64,000 bases of DNA from Paenarthrobacter sp. JL.01a (GTDB taxonomy: Bacteria; Actinomycetota; Actinomycetes; Actinomycetales; Micrococcaceae). Location of the stretch: contig NZ_CP104877.1 of assembly GCF_025452095.1 (NCBI RefSeq), positions 1,178,001 to 1,242,000 on the forward strand, written 5' to 3'. The notes under the pieces are model-generated. The model was given only the letters and a program-made list of their open reading frames with translations. It was not told the origin of the DNA and ran no database searches. Made by a program: the position numbers and the translations under genes. Shown here piece after piece: positions 40,798-49,789 of this stretch (position 1 is the stretch's first letter; each line of letters opens with the position of its first letter).

Positions 40798-43392
40798 ATG
40801 CCGGGCATCCACAGAAACAGAAGGTCACGAAGAGTGTTCGATTCAGAGGTTCAGCGAATCCTGGACTTTATTGCACGGGGTATTGGTGCACGGATTGTCG
40901 GCGCGCCTGGCAGTGGAAAGACCACTGTGGTGCGCAACGTCGTGGCCAATGTGGAGAAGACCGGCGTGGCCGTTCATTTCATCAGTGGCCTCCGCACGCA
41001 CCGCAACATCCCCTTCGCGGCCATCAAGGGCCTCGGGCTGGAAATGCGTCCGGGCCGCAGCGGCGTTCTGGACCTTGCTGACGTGTTTGCCGGCCAACTG
41101 GGTATGGCAGGAAAGCACCTCCTGGTGGTGGACGACCTCCATCTGGTGGACAACGAGTCCTTGGCCGTACTTGAAGCAGTTCGCCGAAGGTCCGATTGCC
41201 CCATGGTGGCGACGGCACCTGAAACCTGGTCCTTCTCAAAGGGCCAGTTGGCAGTCCTCAACAGCAGGCCCGAGGCACACCTTCAGCTGGACCCGCTGCA
41301 CTACGAGCAAGTTCACACCCTGATCGCGCAAGTCCTCGGGTCGCCAGCTGACGCAGAGACGACGGCGCGCGTCCTCACCAAATCTGCGGGAAACCCGCGT
41401 CTGGTGGTCAGGATCGTGGAGACGGCCCTGCTCAGCGACCTCCTTGTGCTGGAGGACAAGCAATGGCGGATGACATCCGACACCCTGTGGAACGAGCACC
41501 TGATGGGAACCCTGGAAGCGCTCCTTGCCGAGCTCACCTCGGCCGAGTTCACGGCTCTTCACATCATGGCGATCCTCGGTACGGCCCGGATCGACGTCCT
41601 GCATAAGGTCATCCAGCCCGATGTCCTGGAGAACCTCGAACGGAAGGGCTTCCTCACCGTTCTGGACGACCACCAAAATGGCTCCAACGCCGCCATCAGT
41701 CCGCCGGTGGTCGCCGATTACTTCCGCGGGCAGAAGATGCTGAGGGACCGTCACCTCCTGCGCAGCAAGGTGGCGGGAGTACTGGAAGCACCACCGCAGA
41801 CCGCCCCGGAGGGCGTGACTCCGGCTGACTGCGTATCCCGCGCCTTGTCCACCCTGCGGCTGGAGAAGGGCGACGACGACGCCGTCACCGCCCGCCATTT
41901 CCACGAACACAACGCATCCCGCGAGCAATCCCGCTTTGAGCGATGGGAGGCGAACAAGTCCGTTACCAACGCCGTGTCGCTGCTCAGGATCTACTGGGGC
42001 GCACCGGTCAACACCGCACGTGCCCTGCGGGTGTGCATGGAAACCGTCGAGAAAGGAGCTGACCCGGGAGATCTCCTGTTCCTGTCCATCACCAAGGCCA
42101 TGCTCGCCCTGCAGACGGGGCAGGGGCCGGAGCGCGCCGTCGAAATCCTCCGCGAGTTTGCTGCGAAGCACCCGGAATGCAACGACGACGTCGAGGCGTC
42201 CATTCTCTTCATCTCGGCCTCCAACGGCCCCGTAAGGGAGGACATGGGCAAGTCGCAGTCTGTGAACGGCGAGAAAGCTCCCGAAATGGGGAGCCTCGTC
42301 CAGGGCCTCATGGCCCTCTACCGGTTCCAACCCTCTGCAGCACTAGAAGCGGTGAAGGGCCCGGGCGAGGATGACATCTTCCAGCAGCTGCGCCCCTTCA
42401 TTCATGGCTTCGCTCTCTTTGCAGCCGGGCGTATAGATGAGTCCCTGGTCTTCGCCTTGGATTGGCGGACGGAAGCGCGAAAGAACCTGGATCAGTTCGG
42501 GGTGATCACCAGCAGCTACGTGGCCGCCCATGGGCTGCTCTACCGCGGGCTCTTCGAGGAAGCCGAATACCTCATGAGCGGTGTGTTCGCGATGGGCAGG
42601 CCAGGGTTCGTGGTGGAGGCACTGTATGAAGCCATGCTCCGGCTCGCAGGACTGCGACACACCACAAGCGCGACACCGCCCGTCCTGTCCATCGCTGCTC
42701 AGGCCAGAACTGATGTGCCGGACCTCGGTCCCTTGCCGGGTATCGGAAAAGGTATCTACGAGCTGGTGGCAAACAACAGCGACCAACCTTCAACGTTTGA
42801 GCGCAAGGCCACCAAACTTATCCGGCGCCAGCTCAAGAGCGGTTACGTGCTCGAGGCGGCGATGACCGCGCTTCTCTGCACTTGCCTGAACCCTGGAAGG
42901 CCGGTGCTGGACCTTCTCCAAAAGATCCTCCGCGAAAGCGCCATCACCGTTCACGACCAACTCATTGCCATCGCCACCGCGGTAGTGGAAGGCGACCACA
43001 ACCTCCTGGGACTCCTCCTGAAGCACTATGAACCGGACATCGACACCTACCAAGTGGGCATGCTGCTCCGGGGCGCCCTCAAAAGGCACGTGACCGAAGG
43101 AAACGCCACTGCCGCTGATGCCCTGGCCCAAGCATCATCCATGTTCGCCGTCCGGTTTCCAACAGCCAGTGAACAGATCGCCTTCAGCTCCTTCAGGACC
43201 ACCCCACTCACGGAGCGGGAAATCGAAGTGGCGGTGCTCGCGGGGTATCGAACCAACGTGGAGATCGCCGAACACCTGGGCATCAGTGCCCGGACCGTGG
43301 AAAACCACATCTCGAACGCACTCCGCAAGACCAGGGCGACATCCCGCAATGGACTCTTCATGCTCGTCGGGAATTTACTTCCGCCACAGTGA
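40798..43392 (+). CDS. Large ATP-binding LuxR regulator (LAL/MalT-like)
   Basis: About 864 aa. N-terminal AAA/STAND-like ATPase: Walker A GAPGSGKTT (about residues 35-43) and Walker B LLVVDDLHLV (about 108-117). The middle is helical, TPR-like (for example TNAVSLLRIYWGAPVNTARALRVC). The C-terminus is a LuxR HTH: LTEREIEVAVLAGYRTNVEIAEHLGISARTVENHIS cut across two helices. LAL/MalT proteins oligomerise with ATP and an inducer, then activate at repeated asymmetric boxes. ATG 40798 has GAGG 8 bases upstream; GTG 40789 is an alternative. Array B precedes it, so autoregulation is likely. Confidence 0.9.
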   Translation: MPGIHRNRRSRRVFDSEVQRILDFIARGIGARIVGAPGSGKTTVVRNVVANVEKTGVAVHFISGLRTHRNIPFAAIKGLGLEMRPGRSGVLDLADVFAGQLGMAGKHLLVVDDLHLVDNESLAVLEAVRRRSDCPMVATAPETWSFSKGQLAVLNSRPEAHLQLDPLHYEQVHTLIAQVLGSPADAETTARVLTKSAGNPRLVVRIVETALLSDLLVLEDKQWRMTSDTLWNEHLMGTLEALLAELTSAEFTALHIMAILGTARIDVLHKVIQPDVLENLERKGFLTVLDDHQNGSNAAISPPVVADYFRGQKMLRDRHLLRSKVAGVLEAPPQTAPEGVTPADCVSRALSTLRLEKGDDDAVTARHFHEHNASREQSRFERWEANKSVTNAVSLLRIYWGAPVNTARALRVCMETVEKGADPGDLLFLSITKAMLALQTGQGPERAVEILREFAAKHPECNDDVEASILFISASNGPVREDMGKSQSVNGEKAPEMGSLVQGLMALYRFQPSAALEAVKGPGEDDIFQQLRPFIHGFALFAAGRIDESLVFALDWRTEARKNLDQFGVITSSYVAAHGLLYRGLFEEAEYLMSGVFAMGRPGFVVEALYEAMLRLAGLRHTTSATPPVLSIAAQARTDVPDLGPLPGIGKGIYELVANNSDQPSTFERKATKLIRRQLKSGYVLEAAMTALLCTCLNPGRPVLDLLQKILRESAITVHDQLIAIATAVVEGDHNLLGLLLKHYEPDIDTYQVGMLLRGALKRHVTEGNATAADALAQASSMFAVRFPTASEQIAFSSFRTTPLTEREIEVAVLAGYRTNVEIAEHLGISARTVENHISNALRKTRATSRNGLFMLVGNLLPPQ

Positions 43393-43466
43393 GCCGGGAT
43401 AGGCTGAAACCACTTCCTAACATCGGTTCCCGGTGCCTGATCCGTGCCGGTTCTTGAAGGGTTTCA

Positions 43467-44729
43467 GTGAGCAACCACCCGGCTTTGGCCCGCAGGCTCG
43501 GCACGTTCGACGCCTCCCTCATCGGCTTGGGATCAATGATCGGCGCCGGCGTCTTTGCGGCCTTCACACCCGCAGCGGCTGCGGCAGGATCGGGGCTGTT
43601 GATCGGACTCGTCGTGGCTGCCTTCGTGGCGTTCTGCAACGCCACCTCTTCCGCTCAACTCGCTGCGGCGTACCCCACTTCCGGAGGTACGTACGTCTAT
43701 GGTCGGGAGCGGCTCGGACCCTGGTGGGGCTTCCTTGCCGGTTGGGGCTTCGTCATCGGCAAAGCGGCCAGTGCTGCGGCCATGGCGATGACGTTCGCCG
43801 CTTATGCCGCTCCGCAAGGGTGGGAACGCCCGGTGGCGATTGCCGCCGTCGTGCTTTTGACCGCGGTGAACTATCACGGCGTAACCCGAACCGCAGGCCT
43901 GACGCGTGTGCTGGTCATCGCCGTGCTGCTGGCGTTGGCGATGGCAGTGGCTGCGGTGTGGGGTGGTTCGGGCCCCGACTTTGGGGGAATTGTGGGGGAG
44001 GGATTGTTGGCACACGGCTGGTATGGCGTACTGCAATCGGCGGGCCTGCTGTTCTTCGCGTTCGCCGGGTACGCGCGGATCGCGACAATGGGCGAAGAAG
44101 TGCGTGAGCCCCGGCGGACCATTCCCAAAGCAATTACCATCGCTCTGGGAATCACCATCGTGATCTATGCCGTCATCGCGATCACCTTGCTTGGGGTTCT
44201 GGGGCCGGAGGGTGTGGCCGGGACGCCGACACCATTGGCCGATGCGGTAGGTGCTGGCTCCATGGCCTGGGCGGCTCCCGTGGTCCGGATTGGGGCCGCG
44301 GTGGCTTCCTTGGGAGCGTTGCTGGCGCTGGTCGCCGGCCTTGGCCGCACGAGCCTGGCGATGGCCCGGGAACAGGACCTTCCGTCGTGGCTCTCGGCCG
44401 TGCACCCCAAATACAACGTGCCGCATCGCGCCGAGATCGCCATCTGTGTGTTGATCTGTGGCGTCGTGGCGGTGGCCGATCTGCGGGGCGCCATTGGCTT
44501 CTCTTCGTTCGGCGTCCTGCTGTACTACCTGGTGGCAAACATTGCTGCGTTCACGCAGCCCGCTGAGGATCGTCGCTACCCGAAGGCACTGCAGGTGGCT
44601 GGCGCCGTGGCCTGCGTGGGCCTGGTGGTTACCTTGCCGCCACTTTCAGTGGGGGTCGGCGTCGTGATGTTCGCCGTCGGAATCTTGTACCGTTTCCTGA
44701 GGCTGCGCCGGAGCCGGCAGGATTCGTGA
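43467..44729 (+). CDS. APC-family amino acid permease
   Basis: A 420-aa permease with 11-12 helices; DASLIGLGSMIGAGVFAAFTPAA is the conserved first helix, followed by YPTSGGTYVYGRERLGPWWGF and FAFAGYARIATMGEEVREPRRTIPKAI, as in YjeH/cationic amino-acid-type APC carriers. GTG 43467 has GAAGGG upstream. It lies 75 bases after the LuxR gene on the same strand and could be its target. Substrate and direction unknown. Confidence 0.88.
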   Translation: MSNHPALARRLGTFDASLIGLGSMIGAGVFAAFTPAAAAAGSGLLIGLVVAAFVAFCNATSSAQLAAAYPTSGGTYVYGRERLGPWWGFLAGWGFVIGKAASAAAMAMTFAAYAAPQGWERPVAIAAVVLLTAVNYHGVTRTAGLTRVLVIAVLLALAMAVAAVWGGSGPDFGGIVGEGLLAHGWYGVLQSAGLLFFAFAGYARIATMGEEVREPRRTIPKAITIALGITIVIYAVIAITLLGVLGPEGVAGTPTPLADAVGAGSMAWAAPVVRIGAAVASLGALLALVAGLGRTSLAMAREQDLPSWLSAVHPKYNVPHRAEIAICVLICGVVAVADLRGAIGFSSFGVLLYYLVANIAAFTQPAEDRRYPKALQVAGAVACVGLVVTLPPLSVGVGVVMFAVGILYRFLRLRRSRQDS

Positions 44730-44730
44730 G

Positions 44731-44746
44731 GCCCAGCGGGCTGGGC
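44731..44746 (+). terminator. Small hairpin after the APC permease
   Basis: GCCCAGC-gg-GCTGGGC right behind the stop codon. Probable terminator, without T-run. The following 44747-44880 shows no gene. Confidence 0.6.
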
Positions 44747-44882
44747 ACGACTCCATCCAGGGGTAGTCAGGTGGAGCCGTGCCGTAGTGCCGCCATCGCC
44801 TGGAGCGGGTGGGGTATCCCGCCGGACACCGGGATTCCCGCTCCGGAGGCACAAAAGAAGACTATGGCCTGGTTCTGGCGTC

Positions 44883-44976
44883 TAGGTGTTCCAAGTCGGA
44901 AATTAGGTGGTCCTGGCGGCGGAAAAAGCAGCGAAAGCCCCAAAAATGAGTGGTGACTGTGCGCCGTCTAGGTGTT
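44883..44976 (+). repeat. Phased TAGGTG array C (4 sites)
   Basis: TAGGTGTT at 44883, TAGGTGGT at 44904, a degenerate TGAGTGGT at 44947 and TAGGTGTT at 44969. Steps are 21, 43 and 22 bases. It lies between the convergent ends of the APC permease and a membrane-protein gene; the last site overlaps that gene's stop codon. No clear promoter is next to it. Confidence 0.8.
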
Positions 44977-45381
44977 GGCCCGGCGTCGGGCATTCCGTCG
45001 CTCGATGGATTCCATAAACGTGACGATGCTGGCCAGGGTGACAGCGATTGAGCACACAACAGCCATAGCGGTGGGGGTTTCCTGAAAGGGCACCACCAGC
45101 AGGGGGCTCAGCATCAGGGCGTTTCCCATCGCCGAGGCCGTGAACACGCAGGCCTTAAGCAGCAGGCACTTGAGGGGATCCACGATCATCATGGCTACCG
45201 GTGCGACGACGCCCAACGCCATGGTGAGTATCACCGCCGTCGTCCGCAGGTCTGCGGGATCGAGGACCTTCAGCCCCTCGGGAGGCGGTGCAGTACCGAG
45301 CAGCGTGGCCGCTACCGCTGAACAAACCGCAACAACGCAGGTCAGGATACGTAGGGCGGCTGGGTAGAAGTGCGTGATCAC
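44968..45381 (-). CDS. Four-helix membrane protein, unknown
   Basis: A 137-aa protein with four membrane segments (about residues 8-26, 46-66, 75-95 and 103-121) and an Arg-rich tail. GTG 45381 has GAGGA with 7-base spacing; a GTG at 45408, with only 2 bases to a GGGGG, would add nine residues and lie in a hairpin. No family recognised. Its stop codon is inside array C. Confidence 0.65.
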   Translation of the reverse strand: MITHFYPAALRILTCVVAVCSAVAATLLGTAPPPEGLKVLDPADLRTTAVILTMALGVVAPVAMMIVDPLKCLLLKACVFTASAMGNALMLSPLLVVPFQETPTAMAVVCSIAVTLASIVTFMESIERRNARRRANT

Positions 45382-45404
45382 AAGCAAGTCCTCGTCGTTC
45401 GTTG

Positions 45405-45432
45405 GCACTACCCCCGGATATAGAGGTAGTGC
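45405..45432. promoter_or_regulatory. Inverted repeat at the 5' end of the membrane-protein gene
   Basis: GCACTACC and GGTAGTGC flank a 12-base centre. The upstream alternative GTG codon is within the left arm. Could be an operator or a leader hairpin. Confidence 0.45.
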
Positions 45433-45468
45433 TACGAACGGCGGATGTATGACGCTATTTTCGGGAGC

Positions 45469-46194
45469 CTACTTCTCGCAGCCGATCCCGTCGTGGTCGT
45501 TGTCCAGGCCGTAGATGTCCGAACCGATGACCGTCACGGGCCCGCGGACATATGAGGGACCGTTGCCCTTGCCGCCTGCACAGTCGACGTCCGAGTCAAT
45601 CGGCACGCAGGCGCCGGCATAGTTCGGATCGCATCCGCTTTGGGCGGGCGCTGCCGGTGCAACCGGAGCCGCCTTTGGCGCGGTCTTGGCTGCATTCGCA
45701 GCGGCTTGGTCGGCTGCTGCTTTGTCTGCAGCGGCTTTGGCAGCCGCAGCCTGATCTGCGGCAGCCTTGTCAGCCGCTGCTTTGGCGGATGCGGCTTGGT
45801 CCGCTGCTGCCTTGTCGGCCGCGGCCTTATCCGCGGCCGCCTTCGTTGCTGCCGCACGTTGGTCGTTCAGCGCCTGTGCTGTAGCTGAGTCCATCCACAC
45901 CAATTTGCCGGCCTGGTCCACGGCACAAACGTAGCTCTGGCCTGCCAGGACCTGGGTCTTCTTCTCTGTGGTGCAAGGTGTGCCGGTGATTTTGCTCGGC
46001 GTCGGCGTGGGTGTGGATGACGAGGTAGTGGACGGCGATCCGCTGGAGCTGCTCACTGAGCTGGCAGCTCCAATCGGCGCGCAAGCCGTTAGTGCGATGA
46101 AAAGTGATCCGATGGCCGCGATGCCAATGGCTTTGGAGCGAGTTGCCCGAGCCGCTCCAGGCCGTTTTTTGGCGCGCGAAATTTGCGTAGTCAA
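45469..46194 (-). CDS. Alanine-rich Excalibur-domain lipoprotein
   Basis: A 241-aa lipoprotein. LTAC is a lipobox after a basic, hydrophobic signal. A Ser/Thr/Pro linker leads to a small domain (PCTTEKKTQVLAGQSYVC) and then a long Ala-rich helical part made of AAADKAAADQAA-like heptads (about 70 residues). The C-terminus is an Excalibur calcium-binding domain ending DNDHDGIGCE. TTG 46194 has GGGGG 7 bases upstream, as in the second Excalibur gene at 49790. Surface anchoring role likely; exact function unknown. Confidence 0.85.
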   Translation of the reverse strand: MTTQISRAKKRPGAARATRSKAIGIAAIGSLFIALTACAPIGAASSVSSSSGSPSTTSSSTPTPTPSKITGTPCTTEKKTQVLAGQSYVCAVDQAGKLVWMDSATAQALNDQRAAATKAAADKAAADKAAADQAASAKAAADKAAADQAAAAKAAADKAAADQAAANAAKTAPKAAPVAPAAPAQSGCDPNYAGACVPIDSDVDCAGGKGNGPSYVRGPVTVIGSDIYGLDNDHDGIGCEK

Positions 46195-46327
46195 AGTAGT
46201 GCCCCCTTTTTCGTGCGCCGATGCGATGGCGCGTGCTGTGACCCTAACACCCACAGGAAAGGCTGGATAGAAAAAATCGCATATTACGTGCCAGATGGTT
46301 TTGATCGTCCTGTGACACCATGGATGG

Positions 46328-47014
46328 ATGCCTGGGGAGACTGAAACGACGACGAAGCCAGGGCTCTTAGGGCTGCTTGCAGAGGAGCTCCAGGCCCTCG
46401 GCTCTCAGCGCCAGTTCGTCGGCATTGACGGCGTGGATGGCAGCGGGAAAACGACCTTCGCCGAGGGGCTCGCTGCTGCCATTAGGGGCCGGCCCGTCCT
46501 GACAATCCACGTGGACGACTTCCTCAATCTCCAAGAAGTCCGTCACCGCCGGGGGAGGACGTCTCCGGAGGGTTTCTGGCTGGACACGTACGATTACGCA
46601 GCCCTGGAGGAGTATGTCCTGACGCCGCTTCGCCCTGGAGGTGACGGCCTGTATCGCCCTGCGGCCACGGATCTGAAGCACAACACACGGCTCCACCCCG
46701 AGCTGGCGGAGGCTCCGGATAACGCGATTGTCCTTGTGGAGGGAATGTTCCTCCATCGCGACGAGCTGCTCGGTATCTGGGACTACTCCATCTTTTTGGA
46801 TGTCCCGTTCACCGAAACTGCGCGGCGCATGTCCATCCGGGACGGCGGCAATCCCGACCCCGAACACCCGTCAATGCGGCGCTACGTCGGCGGGCAACGG
46901 CTCTACTTCGAGCAGGCACGCCCCTGGACCCGCGCCACGAGGGTCATCGACAACACCCATCCCGGGCAGCCCACGTTGCTGTCACCGGAGGAAGCCGCCA
47001 AGCGTCACAGCTGA
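46328..47014 (+). CDS. P-loop kinase, uridine-kinase-like
   Basis: A 228-aa nucleotide-binding protein: FVGIDGVDGSGKTTFAEGLA holds Walker A (GVDGSGKT), followed by LTIHVDDFLNL, the Asp-rich substrate loop of uridine/phosphoribulokinase-type enzymes, and a lid-like RRMSIRDGGNPDPEHP. Such actinobacterial proteins are often annotated as uridine kinases, but the substrate is uncertain. ATG 46328 lacks a clear ribosome-binding site and may be near leaderless. Convergent with ugd, 4 bases apart. Confidence 0.82.
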   Translation: MPGETETTTKPGLLGLLAEELQALGSQRQFVGIDGVDGSGKTTFAEGLAAAIRGRPVLTIHVDDFLNLQEVRHRRGRTSPEGFWLDTYDYAALEEYVLTPLRPGGDGLYRPAATDLKHNTRLHPELAEAPDNAIVLVEGMFLHRDELLGIWDYSIFLDVPFTETARRMSIRDGGNPDPEHPSMRRYVGGQRLYFEQARPWTRATRVIDNTHPGQPTLLSPEEAAKRHS

Positions 47015-47018
47015 CCAG

Positions 47019-48392
47019 CTACGCCCGCGCGTGCTTCTTCCTGTCGGCAGGCTTCACCGGACTGTCGGCCTCAGCACTGGTTCCCAATCCGCGGACAGTC
47101 CACCCCGCACTCCGCCAGGCATCCGCGTCCAGAACGTTTCGAGCGTCCAGCACCATCCGGCGTCGTACGAGTGATCCCGCAACCGAAGGCGAGAGGGAGA
47201 CGTATTCGTCCCACTCCGTCAGCAACAGCACCAGCTCCGCGCCCTCAAGGGCACGCTTGGTTGAGGCTTCGAAGCGGATCTGCGGGTAGCGGATCCAGGC
47301 GTTGTTGATGGCTTTGGGGTCCGTGACGGTCACGTGGGCGCCGGCATCGGCGAGTTGCTGGGCGACGTCCAGGGCGGGGGAGTCGCGGATGTCGTCGGTG
47401 TCCGGCTTGAACGAAGCGCCGAGGATGGTGACTGTGCGGCCCGACAGGAAGCCGCGGCACATGTCGCGTGCGATTTCCACGGTCCGTGAACGCTGATCCA
47501 GGTTCACTGAATCCACCAACGCCATCCACTTATCCACGGACGGAACATCCAGTTCACGCGCCTGCGCCCGGAACGACCGGATGTCCTTGGGCAGGCAACC
47601 GCCGCCAAAGCCCAGCCCCGCATGCAGGTACCGGTTGCCGATGCGCGGGTCCAGGCCCATCGCCTCGCTGAGTTCGCTGACGTCCGCATCCGACGCGTCG
47701 CACAGCTCCGCCATCGCGTTGATGAAGCTGACTTTGGTGGCCAGAAACGCGTTCGACGCAGATTTGATCAGTTCCGCCGTCGCAAAATTGCAGACCAGCC
47801 GCGGGATTCCGGCCGCAATCAGGGGCTCGTACACAGCATCCAGCACGGCAGTAACAGGTGCACCTGCAGCGGCGCCCTTGCCGCCGGGCACCCCGTACAC
47901 CAGCCGGTCGGGCACCAGCGAGTCCTTCACGGCGGTGCCCTGACGCAGGAACTCCGGGTTCCAACCGAGCAGCACGTCCGGGCGTCGGGCCAGCACCGCG
48001 CGGAGCGTCTCCACCGTGCCTACCGGCACCGTTGATTTACCGACGACGGCGGCCCCCTTCGCCAGATGCGGCAGGAGGCTCTTCGTAGCGCCCATCAGGT
48101 AGGAAAGGTCCGCGGTGTCGGAAGTTTTGGACTGCGGGGTGCCCACGCAAAGGAAGTGCACCTGGGCATCCGCTGCCTCGGCGAAGTCCGTGGTGAACGA
48201 CAGGCGGCCGGTAGTGCGTCCGTCCTTGAGGAGCTCGTCGAGACCAGGTTCGTGGAAGGGCGCCAGCGCCTTGTTGAGCTGCTCCACCTTGGAGGAATCG
48301 ACGTCGATCCCCACCACGGTGTGGCCCATGGAAGCGAGCGTGGCTGCGTGGACTGCGCCGAGGTAGCCGCAGCCGATCACGGAAATCTTCAT
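47019..48392 (-). CDS. ugd: UDP-glucose 6-dehydrogenase
   Basis: A 457-aa enzyme that oxidises UDP-glucose to UDP-glucuronate with two NAD. The N-terminal Rossmann motif is SVIGCGYLGAVHAATLASMGH; the catalytic Cys is in GFGGGCLPKD, near residue 267; GASFKPDTDDIRDSPAL is the C-terminal UDP-binding signature. ATG 48392 overlaps the stop of the GT4 gene (ATGA). The pair points to making a glucuronate-containing glycolipid or polymer. Confidence 0.93.
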   Translation of the reverse strand: MKISVIGCGYLGAVHAATLASMGHTVVGIDVDSSKVEQLNKALAPFHEPGLDELLKDGRTTGRLSFTTDFAEAADAQVHFLCVGTPQSKTSDTADLSYLMGATKSLLPHLAKGAAVVGKSTVPVGTVETLRAVLARRPDVLLGWNPEFLRQGTAVKDSLVPDRLVYGVPGGKGAAAGAPVTAVLDAVYEPLIAAGIPRLVCNFATAELIKSASNAFLATKVSFINAMAELCDASDADVSELSEAMGLDPRIGNRYLHAGLGFGGGCLPKDIRSFRAQARELDVPSVDKWMALVDSVNLDQRSRTVEIARDMCRGFLSGRTVTILGASFKPDTDDIRDSPALDVAQQLADAGAHVTVTDPKAINNAWIRYPQIRFEASTKRALEGAELVLLLTEWDEYVSLSPSVAGSLVRRRMVLDARNVLDADAWRSAGWTVRGLGTSAEADSPVKPADRKKHARA

Positions 48393-49558
48393 GAGGACGG
48401 TCCTTTGCTGGAGGTGAGTTCTGAAGGGCCGGCCTCGCGTGTGGGAGTGCCGGAGATGACTTCGTTGTAGTGGCGGACCAACTCCGCGCTGAGCACCGGC
48501 CACGTCCGGCCCTGAACCGAAGCGGTTGCTGCCGTTGCGAACGCGCGGCGCTTGGCGTCGTCGCCCATCAGGTCCTGGACGTAGTCACGCAGTTGGGTGA
48601 GGTTGCCGGGCTCGTACAGCCAGCCGGTGCGCGAGTTTTCCACCAGATCCAAGGGCCCGCCACGGCCAGTGGCCACCACCGGAACGCCAGACGCCATGGC
48701 TTCCTGGATGGTTTGGCAGAAGGTCTCAAACTCACCGGGATGGACGAAAAGATCGAAGCCGGCCACAGCTTCCGCGAGGGCATCGCCGCCCAGGAAGCCG
48801 GCGAAATGGGCGTTGGGAAGTGCGGACTGGAGTGCTTCGCGCTGCGGGCCGTCACCAACGATCACCAGCTTGGTGTTCGGCACATCCGCCAGCACCGCGA
48901 GGTCCTCAACCTGCTTCTCGACGGCGAGCCGGCCGACGTAGCCGATGATGCGCTGACCCTCGGGCGCCACCGAGCTCCGCCACGCCGTCGAACGTTTCGC
49001 GGGATTGAAGCGGGCGGTATCCACACCGCGCCGCCACATGTCAACGCGCAGGATGCCGCGTCCGCGCAACTGGTTCAGCGCGAAGGTGGACGGCACCAAG
49101 GTGCGGGTGGCCAGGAGGTGGATGTTGTCCACTCGGTTCCAGGCCCAGTTCTCCAGGAAAGGCACACCGTAGCGGCCCGCGTAGCCGGGAACCTCGGTTT
49201 GGTAGATCGCGACGGTCGGGATGCCCAGCTGGTGGGCGGCCTGCACCGCGCGCCAGCCGAGGACGAACGGTGAGGCGAGATGAACGACGTCGGGGGCGAA
49301 ATCGGCAAGGATTCGCTTGACCCGATTCACACCACCCAACGCAACCCGCACATTCGTGTATCCGGCCAGCGGCACCGAGGGAAGTCGGTGCACATACGCA
49401 CCCTTCTCGACGCTCGAAACATCAGTGTCCGACGTCGACGGCGCGATCACCATCACCTCGTCCCCACGCTCTTGCAGATGCTCCAGCACCCGCAGTATCG
49501 AGTGGGTTACCCCATTCATCAGTGGCAGGAATGATTCGGCGACGATTGCGATCCTCAC
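48389..49558 (-). CDS. Glycosyltransferase family 4 (PimB/MgtA-like)
   Basis: A 389-aa GT-B fold enzyme. RIAIVAESFLPLMNGVTHSI is the standard start of the GT4 group that includes alpha-mannosyltransferases of actinobacteria; GYVGRLAVEKQVEDL and VHPGEFETFCQTIQEAMASGVPVVA hold the sugar-nucleotide E-x7-E motif. GTG 49558 is chosen from homology; the frame is open to 49777. With ugd it resembles, by context, the MgtA/UDP-glucuronate route to mannosyl-glucuronosyl diacylglycerol in corynebacteria. Acceptor not proven. Confidence 0.88.
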   Translation of the reverse strand: MRIAIVAESFLPLMNGVTHSILRVLEHLQERGDEVMVIAPSTSDTDVSSVEKGAYVHRLPSVPLAGYTNVRVALGGVNRVKRILADFAPDVVHLASPFVLGWRAVQAAHQLGIPTVAIYQTEVPGYAGRYGVPFLENWAWNRVDNIHLLATRTLVPSTFALNQLRGRGILRVDMWRRGVDTARFNPAKRSTAWRSSVAPEGQRIIGYVGRLAVEKQVEDLAVLADVPNTKLVIVGDGPQREALQSALPNAHFAGFLGGDALAEAVAGFDLFVHPGEFETFCQTIQEAMASGVPVVATGRGGPLDLVENSRTGWLYEPGNLTQLRDYVQDLMGDDAKRRAFATAATASVQGRTWPVLSAELVRHYNEVISGTPTREAGPSELTSSKGPSS

Positions 49559-49789
49559 GCCTTCCACGGTGGTCGCGGCGGTTGGCTTACTGGGTGCGCG
49601 GGGGTGGCCGGTGGGGGAAGAGTGGGTTAACAGGTGGGTTGGGTGAACTTGCGCAGCTTCGTAATACTTTGCCGGAAAAATAGTTGCATGGCTTGCGCTG
49701 GTATCTTGATTTTCAAGCGAGTCCTCGGGAAGTATCTGGCAAATCCGCCCTTTCCGAATGCCCCGGTCTCGCTCCAAGCAGGGGGAATC

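Noticed and set aside
41236..42330. 364-aa minus-strand ORF inside the LuxR gene
   Set aside because: Composition is that of a shadow frame (Gly, Val, His, Gln-rich), with no ribosome-binding site or motif.
44576..44854. 92-aa minus ORF that array C could drive
   Set aside because: Considered as a target of array C. Most of it is antisense to the permease end and the protein has no protein-like pattern; no -35 was found.
27077..44976. Phased arrays as CRISPR or CRISPR-like loci
   Set aside because: The repeated unit is only 8-9 bases, degenerate, with 12-14 base intervals and some doubled intervals. No cas genes are present. Spacing fits DNA helix phasing, not repeats and spacers.
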